This document shows, piece after piece, positions 1-10,450 of a stretch of DNA of 64,000 nt. The first letter of the stretch is position 1; each line of letters opens with the position of its first letter. This DNA is from Brachionus plicatilis. Lineage: Eukaryota; Rotifera; Eurotatoria; Ploima; Brachionidae. The notes beneath the pieces were generated by a model, which ran no database searches, had not been told where the DNA came from, and saw only the letters and a list, made by a program, of their open reading frames with translations. The translations under genes and the position numbers were made by a program. The DNA lies in contig QEOQ01000694.1 in assembly GCA_010279815.1 (NCBI GenBank), positions 1,228,328 to 1,292,327 on the forward strand. Direction: 5' to 3'.

Positions 1-1700
1 TAAATTGTATTATTTTTCAAAATAAGGAATTTTTTGGTTATTAAGAATAAGTTTTTTTATGCTTGATAATTTAAGAAATTAATAAAAAATTTAAAATCTT
101 GTTACCTGGTAATTTCAATAAAGATTTTTGTGAATGAATCTAATTCTAAAAGATTATAAATTTGAATTTATCAATTTAAAATTTAATTTTAAAATATAAA
201 GGGATTTTCTTCCATATTTAGAAATTGCACAGTTATCATTTTAAATTTTTTAAGTAAAATAATCTGTAATTATTTGAAATAATCATAATCAGAAAAAAAT
301 TTTGAAAATTCAAATTTCGAATCATGTTAATAAGCGATGAAAAAAATTTTTTTCAATCAGTCGCTAAAAACTTTGATTTGGAGTACAACGATATTAAATA
401 AATCAGCCAAAGTATTTTTTTAGACTATGTTCTTTTTTTTCTAAAATGATAAAACTACTATATGCGTAAGAAAACTTTGGTATCTTAAAAAAACTTAAAA
501 TCTTTTATTAAAATGAGCATTTAAAATTTAATTTGCACTAATTGGAGTTAACTTAAAGATAAGTTTTAATAAGTTTGATTATTTTCTTGATTTATTTTTA
601 ATTATATAGCACATTTTTGCAAGATTTGTCTGAAAACTCAAAACAAAAAAATGCAAGTCATTTTGACTTTATCTTCACGATAAATTTTGAAAATTATTCA
701 TTTTTTTATCTGGATTTCATTATGATCTTAATGCAACTTTTTTTTAAATTTTCCTATATTTTTTAATAAATAATTGACTTTCAAAAAACATAAGATAAGA
801 TTATTTTCTGAGTATCAAACCCAAATTGTTTGACTCAAAATAATCAGATAAGACCAATCATTTTAGACAGGTACTAGCATCAGATCGATTAGGAAAAAAT
901 TTTAGCAGCCATTACAGAAATGCTACAAAAAAGTTAATCAAGTAAAGTTTGTAGTAAAAAAGAAAAAACAAGAGCCTTATTAATTAATTTCAAAAATGTC
1001 TTTTGACTTTTATCTTAAATTCATATAAGTCTTTCGTTATTTTTATTTTTAAATAACTATTACGAATTTGAAATAGTGGCCGTTAGTTCATATTCGATAA
1101 TTTTGAAATTATCAATATTTAAGATTTTTAGAATAAATTTTAAAAATATAATTCTAAATATTTTTTCAATCAATTTATTTTTTATCAAAATATAGAAACA
1201 AAACATTGACTTTTTACTCTGAATATAAAAAATATTCGAGACAAAAAGTTCACGGCATTTATAATTAGAAAGACATGATCCAAAAAAATTGTTTAATTAA
1301 CTAAAAACACTTTTAAAAACGAGGATAGGATAATTAATTATATATTTTTAGTTAAATTTATATTCACCCTCAATTTGCGCAAACAAAATGCGTCACTACA
1401 TCATTTCGAAAAAATTAGCTTATAATTAAAAAATTCAATTAAATTTTAAAATAAATTTAGAGATATTTAAAATTCCGATTTCAGACTCATTAAATATTTT
1501 GTTTTTAATTGACATCAAGTCTAATTTTGATTTTACGTTGTTAAAATAAAAAATTAATTTTGACAAACAATTTATTAAACTTAACCCACAAAATTAATTC
1601 ATTCAATGAATTAAATAATTAATTAACGAGATAGAAATAAAAATATCCAGAATAACTTTTGTTGTCTTTTGTATTTTTGGCTTAAAAAATCCCTGAGTCC
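1..1700. other. gene-free A+T-rich stretch
   Basis: No open frame of useful length, RNA gene or recognisable mobile element is visible. The sequence is homopolymer-rich. It lies downstream of the minus-strand kinase gene, so its right edge should hold the 3' untranslated region and poly(A) site. Confidence 0.5.
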
Positions 1701-2825
1701 CTAACCATTCAGCCACGAATGGGTTAGAACGTTTTCTATTACGATTCTGTCAGCGACATAAAACGCCAGACATTTTTTGACCAAATCTTTGAGACTTTCA
1801 CTCAAATCAGTTCTTTTGAATTCGATTTCTTTGTCTTGATGAGTTAAAATATCTGAGTCTTTATCGAATGGAAAATGACCGCATAGCATGTCATACAAAA
1901 TGATGCCATAAGTCCATACGGTCGAGGGCCGAGGATAAAAACAATGGTTTAGAATAAATTCGGGTGGCTTGTACAAATGTGTTCCGCGGAAAGTTCTGAC
2001 TGGTTTGGTCATGACAGATTGAGATTTACATTTACTGAAACTGCCTCGCTTGGACATTCGACTTGCTGACTCGTGGGCAGAATTAATGTCGTTGATTTGA
2101 GCGGAGCCGAAGTCGATAATCTTTATTTTCTTGGTTCTTGGATTAATTAAAATATTTTCCGATTTTAAATCTCCATGGAATATGAAATTTTGCAACAAAT
2201 TAAAACTTGTATCAACAATTTGTTTGAAAATGATCCTAGCTTCATCCTCATCCAAATAGTCCATTTGAAACAAATAATCAAAAAAACATATTTCTTCCGG
2301 GTCCCTTTCCAAGACAATGCAAATCAAGCTATTGTCTCTGGCCTCCGAATCCAAAATTTCCGATGAGGAACTGTCATATTCTTGTGTCAAATTTATTTCA
2401 TCATTTTGAGGTATATAGTCTAAAATTTTAACAATTCCATCTAGCTTACTGGCTCGCAGTAAACAAGCCACTTCGGACGGAATAAGACGATTTTTGTCAA
2501 AACTGGAAAAAAAATCACTTTTGCTAATCAGATTAAAGTCGACTTTTGAGTCTAGGACAGATGCTTCGGGTATCCATTTATGAATGGCATTTTTTTGAAA
2601 AAATTTTAAAGCTATCGGTTTATCATCTATTTTTCTAAATGCCTCAACAACTGTGCCAAAGCTTCCTTTGCCCAATATTTTACCAAATCTGTAGTATCCC
2701 TTGTACTCAAACGTGGGCTCTAATAGTGGCTCTTCTTTAACAATGCATTTGTCATTGAGAATATCGCCCAAATCTTCAAGGCTCTCTACCGAAGCTCTTG
2801 GTGCTCGGGCTAACAAACTCGACAT
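1701..2825 (-). CDS. PIM-like serine/threonine protein kinase, single exon
   Basis: A complete 374-residue protein kinase. Visible motifs: glycine loop GKGSFG (52-57), ATP-anchoring lysine in IALK (Lys74), helix-C glutamate in PSEVACLL (Glu118), hinge LERDPEE (172-178), catalytic loop HGDLKSEN (217-224) with Asp219 and Asn224, DFG (238-240), PPE in place of APE (287-289), and a final WLNG. The hinge, the IDFGSA stretch, KPPEF followed by VWTYGIILYDMLCG, and FPFDKD resemble PIM kinases, which are constitutively active cytosolic/nuclear kinases of growth signalling. Two oddities: the HRD arginine is glycine, and about 35 Ser/Lys-rich residues are inserted between DFG and the RTFRGTHLYKPPE segment. 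No intron is seen, so it may be intronless or an expressed retrocopy. The start is the first ATG in frame. Family call fairly sure; orthology to a particular PIM is not. Confidence 0.85.
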   Translation of the reverse strand: MSSLLARAPRASVESLEDLGDILNDKCIVKEEPLLEPTFEYKGYYRFGKILGKGSFGTVVEAFRKIDDKPIALKFFQKNAIHKWIPEASVLDSKVDFNLISKSDFFSSFDKNRLIPSEVACLLRASKLDGIVKILDYIPQNDEINLTQEYDSSSSEILDSEARDNSLICIVLERDPEEICFFDYLFQMDYLDEDEARIIFKQIVDTSFNLLQNFIFHGDLKSENILINPRTKKIKIIDFGSAQINDINSAHESASRMSKRGSFSKCKSQSVMTKPVRTFRGTHLYKPPEFILNHCFYPRPSTVWTYGIILYDMLCGHFPFDKDSDILTHQDKEIEFKRTDLSESLKDLVKKCLAFYVADRIVIENVLTHSWLNG

Positions 2826-5800
2826 TTGTTTAAGTCAATTTCTTTTTCTATTTTTATTGCTTTTTACTTTTTAAATGAGCAGAGCTAGTTTCATATTTAT
2901 TCTGGTATTCGACTAGAAGACGTTTTCTCATTTAATTTGAATAGTTGAGATTTTTTCGTTCTAATGAGCCGAATATTCTATTCTAAACAAGTTTTAAAAA
3001 AGTTAAATTATTTTCTTTTGTAACCAGGCGTTTCTATTGATTCAATTAAATAAAAATTTAAATTAAATTTCAGCATGACATTCTATGTCTGCAAAAAATT
3101 CAATTTGATTACTTTTACCGCCAGCAAAAGTTTTCATCTGTTCATGACTTACTTGAATATTTAGAAAAAATCAAATGCTTTCATCCTAGCAACAAAATAT
3201 AGATGGGTTTAAATTTTTAAAAAAAATTTGACATTGAATTTATTGTAAAACAACATTTCCGCATCAATATTTGGCAAAATTTACGCAATAAGCTCTTTAT
3301 AAATAGTATTATAAATCATATGAAATTGATATTTTGCGTGCATTGGAAATGTATTCCTGAATAAAATCTTTGATTAAAATTAGAAAATTTGAAATTTTTG
3401 ACATCGGTAATGGTTTATGATGTTTTTCAATAACCCAAATAAAGCCGCTTTAAAAAATGTAAAATTAAAAATGAAAAAATATTGTTATCTTCAGATGGTA
3501 AGAAAAAGTTTTTGACTTTCCGGAAAATTTTAAAAATTTAATAGTATTAAATGAGTCTGAGTCAAAATCTGAATTGACCAAACAACAATGCTATCTCATT
3601 ATGAGTTGCTTTTCTTAAAATTCTTAATTAAAATTTTTAAATCCTAGAAGAATCATTTTATAATAGAGATCAACAGCAGTTTGTTTTAGCTGTATCAAAA
3701 ATTTGATCATTAATAATTATATCATTAATAATTTTAAGATAATACATAATTTTTCAGTTTACACTATTTCGGCTTAGAAAAATATGGAAGGTAGTAAGCT
3801 TAGGAACAAAATCGAAAAATATCTCAATGCTTTGATTTATTTATAATTTTCAATAAGATTAGTTTATACATAAATTTAAAAAAAAATTCAATTTTGACAT
3901 CTTTAATATATTAAACAAAGTACTTTTAAAAATTGGCGTTCCAAACGCTTTTATTTTTACGGCTCCAAAAAAAAGATCAAAAACGAAATAGAAAAACTAT
4001 CTTTTGATAAAAAAATCATCAGAAGACTATTCAATTTGAAAATTTTAGATGAAATTAAATTAAATTTAAAAAAATCTGATAATTTTTTTCTGTAGCAGTG
4101 ATTACATTAAGTATTCGTCTACATCAAATGAGATTACGAAGCACAATATTTAATGTCTTATTTCGCTGAGTATTTTAAAAAGCTGATGTTCCATTTAATT
4201 TAAAAATTAATTTCTCATAAAACTAATTTAATTTGAATAGCATTCTTATCTTTATAAACATTTTTAATTTGAATAATATTTTTTTAATATAATTATTTAA
4301 GTACACTTATTTTAAAACATTCGGTAGTTTCTAATTGATAAAAATTTCAAAATTCTCTTTTTATAATAGTTGCTCTCTTTACACCAACGTAGATCGAAAG
4401 ATAATAATTTTTGTTGTGAAATAAAAATTTGAAATTAAATCAATTGCTCAGAAAATCAATATTCTTGAAAAAAATGAAAGCATTAATGAAATTTACGTTA
4501 AAATTTTACAATATTTAATTGAAATATAACTTTTTTGTTTTGATTAACTTTATAAATAAATGTCTTTCCCGAGTCGATGAATTGACATTTTTAGACAGTC
4601 TTAATCATTTATATCAAAAGACGCATTGCACGTTTTTAGCTTTCCTAATCGTTTTAAGTCATATTCTATACTTGAGGTAATTTCACTGATGAAAAAAAAA
4701 TTTAAATATATTTAACAAATAACTCAAGTCATATTTTTTCATCTATTACGTAAAAGGAATCATTTTGCTCATTTAGGATTTTAAAAAATGCATCAGATTT
4801 AAATGTTTTTAGACGCCTCTGAAAAATAAATATAAATGAATAAGTGTTAAAAATGCCGCATACTTTCTCCAGTTAAAAATGAGTGGGAATTAATTAAATA
4901 TATAATTCTACTTAAGCATAAATTTTTTGCCAATTTTTAATTTAATTTATATTAAAATTAGCCTTTTCAATAAATCACGCTCTGAGAACTCGATAAAATT
5001 TTATAAGCTTTCCTAGGAAATTAAATATTTCATTTTTATTCTTTAAAAAAAATCTTTTCAACAATCATAAGATTTAATTTGTTATCTTTAAGACTGTCTA
5101 TGATGCCTCTAAGTTTTCAGAGAAATATTTGAAAATTCTAAAATTTAATCGACAAAAAAGCTCGATTATGATGTAAATCAGACCTAAATTCAATAAAATT
5201 TTTAGATTTTTCATTAATTAATTAAATCTTTTAACAAATAAAAAATTTGGCTTTGCAATGGCTGATTTTAATTCTTTTTAAAATATTCACATCGCCTTTT
5301 TATATCTTGACACTCTAAATGGTTTCTTTTAAAAAAAATCATGCTTGGAAATTTTGAGTATTAATTTAATGAAAACTTACTAAACAAAAAAATAATTAAA
5401 ATTTTTGCTTTAATCCTAATAAACAACCTAGCTTGTTTGGAATTTGGTATTAATTTTTTTTAAGGACATAATTTTCACTAGTGTTGACCTTACAATTTAG
5501 TAGCTTTTCAATCAATTTTTCTCTGATGATGCTGTTTGGATCAAATCAGAACCTAACAAAATGGGAATTTAAGCAACACTAAGCTTGCGTGTAGTTGAAT
5601 GCATTTTTATGAATCTAAATTTATACTATTGATTTAGTTTATTATGTTTATACTAAACTTAATAAACGATTTTGCTAAATTTTTTAGTTCTGACCATGTG
5701 GCAAATTATCATAAAAAATTCTAATGCAAATGCAAATTTATCATTTCTATTTAAAGTTTTGTACTTTTTGTTTGTATTTCTGTGCCAAATTGTAAAAAAT

Positions 5801-6132
5801 TATAATTTTTAAATTTAGTATTTAATGATTAAAATTATGCTAATATAATGAATTGTATATTAACGAATTATGAAATATTGAATCTGATTTTTAAAAAATA
5901 AAGAAACTTAATAAAATTGATTTTTGACTGAATAACTGATTTAGAGAAATATTTTTTTAAAATTTTCATAAAAAACAAAGATAATATCTTATTTTTTGAA
6001 TATTGGTTTAGTCAAGAAAATTGACTTAAGTCTCCATAATTTACATATTAAAAATATTTAAAATTAAAAATAAAAAGGTCAATTGAGACCAGTTAATCCT
6101 ACTGAATTAGATGACCAAAACTGAGGAAAAAT
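2826..6132. other. gene-free stretch upstream of the kinase
   Basis: About 3.3 kb of A+T-rich sequence with no supported gene. The first few hundred bases should contain the kinase promoter, but I see no clear element. No long inverted repeat was noticed before the palindromic element that starts at 6133. Confidence 0.45.
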
Positions 6133-6506
6133 GGTATTGTGAAATTCAAATACAAATTGAACAAAAATTCTTACTTTTTTAATGAATTAAAAATAAAGTT
6201 AATAGAATATACTTAAAAAAATAATGCAACAAAGTGCAACATACTTTGTTGCACCTTTTTTACTTAAGATAATTTTTCTCATGTTTTAATAAGACAAAAA
6301 ATAAAGGATCAATAATATTTAAATTGATTATTGGTTTAATTTACTAAAAAAATGTAAATAATGATTATATTTTAGGCAAAAAAGGTGCAACAAAGTATGT
6401 TGCACTTTGTTCCATTATTTTTTTAAGTATATTCTATTAACTTTAATTTTAATTCATCAAAAAAGAAAGAATTTTTGTTCAATTTGTATTTGAATTTCAC
6501 AATACC
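6133..6506. mobile_element. palindromic miniature element, family B copy 1
   Basis: Nearly the whole 374 bases is one inverted repeat. It begins GGTATTGTGAAATTCAAATA and ends with the complement of that sequence. The arms run inward through an AATTGAACAAAAATTCTT-like stretch to GCAAC-rich segments (TGCAACAAAGTGCAACATAC at about 6225-6244, mirrored near 6383-6412). Flanks GGAAAAAT and GTTAAAAT match at 6 of 8 positions and may be a decayed 8-base target duplication. There is no coding capacity, so it is a non-autonomous DNA element. Termini resemble families A, C and E in this window. Confidence 0.8.
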
Positions 6507-6949
6507 GTTAAAATAAATTCAAAAAATTTATTTTACATCAGAAAACCGGACCTATTCTCACAATTAAAAAAAAACAACAAAAATGTTCAATCTTTTTCCT
6601 TTAATTTATTTTTTATAAAAAAGGCATAACATAATCTTGAGAAAATTTTTTTTAGCAACAATTAAACATCACTAAAAATATTAGCATAAAGGCCCGATAA
6701 GTTTTTTTTTCTAAATTGTCCTCCAAAATAAACTTTACAATCTTTCGCTCATAAAATTTATTTTGCCAAGTTTTAAATTGATTGATCATTTTTAATTGTA
6801 GATCACCTTATTTAGTGAGCTTAACTGGTTACATAATGCTATGGACTCTAATTAAATAAATGTCATATTCAGATAATTATTTTAAATTAATTTAGAAATC
6901 AATTTTGACGTTAAAAATTTTAAATTACTTAATAAACAATATTTATTTA

Positions 6950-7400
6950 TACATATTCTCATCTAGAATATGCCGCACTAGTCTGGTCTCCTCATACAGC
7001 AGAGGATATTAGAGAACTTGGGAATGTACAGAGAAGAGCCACAAAGTTCCGTAACTGGGAATATAGCAGTTTTAGTAGACACTCCACTTAGCGAACGAAG
7101 AGAAAAAGGTGACTAAATCCAGAGTGGTAACAATCATGTTAAATCGACAAAACTTCCTATCAGATGTGACTTGATAGCTTCATCATGGCCAGCTCAGGGA
7201 ATCAGAGGACACAGAAGCAGACTATCTGAGCAGACCATTAAAAATTGCAGTCAGAGGAAACAATTTTTTATCAGAAGTGTAGTAAATAGTTGGAACAAGC
7301 TTCCTGTTGATGTGATCAATTCGTGTTCAGTTAATCAATTCAAAAATGAGTAAGACAAGTTCAAAAATTCCTATCAAAAGAAATCAACTAACAATCTGAA
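6950..7400 (+). pseudogene. LINE reverse transcriptase C-terminal remnant
   Basis: Plus-strand translation across shifted frames gives YAALVWSPHTAEDIRELG followed by NVQRRATKF, the post-palm segment typical of jockey/CR1-type LINE proteins. From 7171 comes RGHRSRLSEQTIK, then FFIRSVVNSWNKLPVDVINS and SVNQFKNE, the usual extreme C-terminus of these polyproteins. Stops and frameshifts separate the blocks, so this is a 5'-truncated dead copy. A second relic of a similar LINE type, on the minus strand, lies at 10165-10450. Confidence 0.8.
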
Positions 7401-7802
7401 TTGGAATTAGATTGGTTTGGTTGGAGTTAATTGATCCGTTTTATGTGTCTGGTACTTATTTTGATCGATACAGAGTTGAAAATTGGATTGAATACTACAA
7501 TATATTTCATCAAAATTATGATATGGTCTTATCCATTACTTGAATGTTTTGAAATGCAGTAGTTAATAATTACACTTAAGAATAGAATAATAAAATTGCC
7601 AAAATTTAACAACCTTGATTAATAAAATAAAAGTTATGATTCTTTTGGCAATGTGAAATTTTAGTACAAAAATTACAGTACAAAAAGAGAAAAATGTTGT
7701 AATTTTTTTGTCTAATTGCACAGAAATGGTTATACAAACAGTACAATTTTGTACAAATTTTAACAAACTAGTTTATAGATCTGCAAAATTTCTGCGATTT
7801 AT

Positions 7803-8157
7803 GGCATCTTGAAGTTTAGGATCAAAAAAATCAGATCAAAAAGTAATTTTTTTATAACTTTGGAATGGTATTTGATTTAATCTCTCTGCAAAATGCTAAA
7901 TAATGCAAAAAACATGCTGAATATTAGAATAGGCTCTGCAAAAACTTTGCAATTAAATTTCGCAGTTGAATTAAATACTTTTTAATGACATGCATTTTCC
8001 TGCAAAATTGCAGAGTTTTTGCAGAGCCTATTCTAATATTCAGCATGTTTTTTGCATTATTTAGCATTTTGCAGAGAGATTAAATCAAATACCATTCCAA
8101 AGTTATAAAAAAATTACTTTTTGATCTGATTTTTTTGATCCTAAACTTCAAGATGCC
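7803..8157. mobile_element. palindromic miniature element, family C copy 1 (nested)
   Basis: A 355-base near-perfect palindrome with arms of about 150 bases, starting GGCATCTTGAAGTTTAGGAT. It is flanked by a perfect 8-base direct repeat, CGATTTAT (7795-7802 and 8158-8165), so the ends are well fixed. It inserted into element E and is therefore younger. The two arms are almost identical, which also suggests a recent insertion. No coding capacity. Confidence 0.9.
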
Positions 8158-8258
8158 CGATTTATTGCATTTTTTAATCAAACATATTTTGATGGTGTGA
8201 ATTTTCCTGTAAATTACACAGTTTTTGCATAGCCTAGAATTATTATTTATTTATTATT

Positions 8259-8311
8259 TTATTATTTATTTGTTTTTCTGTTCGAGCATAAGTTCCCTAA
8301 GATAAAAAAAA
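8259..8311 (+). repeat. LINE/SINE-tail-like repeat, copy 1
   Basis: TTATTATTTATTTG, then a C(A/T)GAGC...AAG-type small hairpin region, then CCCTAAGATAAAAA. Matched at 29581-29640, 63677-63736 and, on the minus strand, 19331-19383. The T/A-rich lead, compact hairpin and A-rich tail look like the 3' end of a retrotransposon family. Confidence 0.5.
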
Positions 8312-8804
8312 ATGATTAAAACAGTTTTAAAATATTTTAAAATATTTTAAATTTAAAGTAAGTTATTTTTCGTTTATTAATGAAAGGATAAGAGACAAAA
8401 AATAATAATTAAAGAACTGTTTAGTTGAGAAATAAATGGAGTTGGGAAAATAAATGAATAAAAATAACACGAGAATCAGAAAAAAAAAACAAATACATAG
8501 ATAAGATCTTAAGAGTCAGAAAATTTTTGTATAATTAGGTAGCAGCTACTTAGAAGAGTGGGATTCGTAATAAATCTAGAATTTAAGCCTCTTTGATACT
8601 CCGAAACAAGTCTATTAGTCAATAGAACTGAAAAATCAAGAGTATTAAGAAGGTTATTTTTTAAGAGATTGCTTAATCTGTGGTCAATTTTACTAATTTT
8701 TAATTTATTTTCTGCTTCATAGAATACTGATTCAGAGGAGGTTCTGGTATTTTCTTATTTTTCTTTTTTATATTTTAATTTATGTACTAAAATTTCACAT
8801 TGCC

Positions 8805-10164
8805 GATTCGTTTTTGAACCTAAAACATTTAAAATTTCTCTTAATTTCTAAAACTTTTGTAAAAATTAGCTTTTTGATTCCAATATTGATATAATTATAT
8901 AGGGAAATCTTCGACGAGCTTGGCTCGCCAAACCACGGTTAATATTCATACATCAGCAGATTAAAATATAAAAAAAAGAACTTATAAAAAAACTACAACC
9001 ATGTGAACGGCTTACAAGGAAAAATGCCTGTCTTCGAACATATTCTAGATGAAAAAATTTTTTTTAAAGGTTATTTAAATTGGAGTTTATATGAATGAAT
9101 CATATGAATAAGATAAATAAGTTTTATGGTTTGTTAATAATATTTACTGAGAAAAATGGTGATAAATAATGATAAAAAAATTTTTTTTTTGAAAGTATTA
9201 CGAATTTAAGTAAAATACGCAATAATTTTTCAAAGTTTTTACAGAGGCTGAAATTAAATCAAAATATATTGTTTCTTTCATTTTTTTTAGCGAATTACTC
9301 ATGTATCATCTTTTTTTTTTAATTTGATTTTTTTTTGACTAATTAATTTGGTATTTTTTTTTCTAATTTTTAATTTGACTTTTAAGGTCAAATTTTTTTT
9401 AATTTAATAAATTGGTACGATTTCAAAAGATTAAAAAATAAAATTTATCACATTTATGATTAATGAATATTTTAAACAATGAAAACAAAAAAAAATAAAA
9501 CAAAGTACTTGAGTAGCTTATTTTTATCATTTTTTTAAAATAATTAATAAGAATTTTTTTATTAATTTTTAATATATTTATTTAAATTGGTCTTCAATTT
9601 TAAAATATTTGAACTTGAGTTAAGATCATTGCTATTCTAAAGCATTTGGTAATGGCAAGTTGAAGTTTATGATCAATTTTTGATGCTCAAAATGATCAAT
9701 TTAAATAAAAGCTATAAAATAAATTTTAATTTTTTAATATAATTAGTGCAGAGGTAAATTTTTGATTTGATTTGATTACTTATGACTTGCAATTTTTGAA
9801 GTTCTACTTTAAATACTACATGAATAATTTGCTAGTATAAATTTAACGAAAAAAAAGGTACTGGAAAATGAGATGAACCCTGCTTATTATCCGCTAGGAT
9901 AGAAAGGGACATATTAATATTATGAATTTAACAGGTAAAAAAAATCGTCAGTAAAAAATAAAATATGCATATAATTATTAATAAAAGATTTGCAGTTAAC
10001 AAAGTGAAATGGCAGTATTTATATGGAATCATTTTACAAAGTCAGTAAAATAAATTTAGCAGTTAAACCTTTACTAGCTGCTGAAAAAAAAATGTCTCTA
10101 TGTTGAAGCCTCGAATATTTTTAATGATATTTGAAGCATTGACATTTTTTTTGTTTTTTTGGTA
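8805..10164. other. gene-free stretch with a solo element end
   Basis: No gene supported. Near 9654 a single family-C-like terminus, GGCAAGTTGAAGTTTATGAT, occurs without a convincing partner, probably a truncated copy. The rest is homopolymer-rich sequence. Confidence 0.4.
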
Positions 10165-10450
10165 GTAAAATTGTTGCCTTTTTTAACCAATTCTATTCCA
10201 TGCATAAACTTGTACAATTGAATTAGATCACCTCTTATCTTCTTTCCACCAGATTTGGAATTTTAAAGCCTTCAATCTGCTTTTATCCAGTTTGCTACTA
10301 ATTGATGAAACAAATTTCGTCACTTTGCGCTGAATCCTTTCAACATTCTCACGGGCACCGTTTATTCCAAAAGAGGACGAACAAGTTAAATACAGAGATC
10401 TAAATAACTCACAATCAAAACGATTTCCTGGTGCAGCCTAACATTTGGAA
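10165..10450 (-). pseudogene. LINE reverse transcriptase C-terminal remnant
   Basis: The minus strand reads RENVERIQRKVTKFVSSIS, then DKSRLKALK, and after a frameshift GKKIRGDLIQLYKFMHGIE. This is the 'QRR-T..L..Y..RL..L....RR.RGDLI..YK' region that follows the palm of jockey/CR1-type LINE reverse transcriptases. The copy is truncated at both ends and frameshifted. Confidence 0.8.

Larger units (their letters stand above)
7647..8804. mobile_element. inverted-repeat element E, host of a nested element
   Basis: The left end GGCAATGTGAAATTTTAGTA at 7647 is matched by its complement ending at 8804. Flanks GATTCTTTT and GATTCGTTT match at 8 of 9 bases, consistent with a 9-base target duplication (an 8-base reading fits less well). 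Inside lie a complete family C element (7803-8157, with its own target duplication) and a LINE-tail-like repeat (8259-8311). Without the nested insert the element is about 0.8 kb and has no open frame. GG termini and 8-9 base duplications would fit a Merlin-like non-autonomous element; that assignment is inference. Confidence 0.7.

Noticed and set aside
7563..7766. Minus-strand open frame of 67 codons
   Set aside because: Overlaps the left end of inverted-repeat element E and has chance composition.
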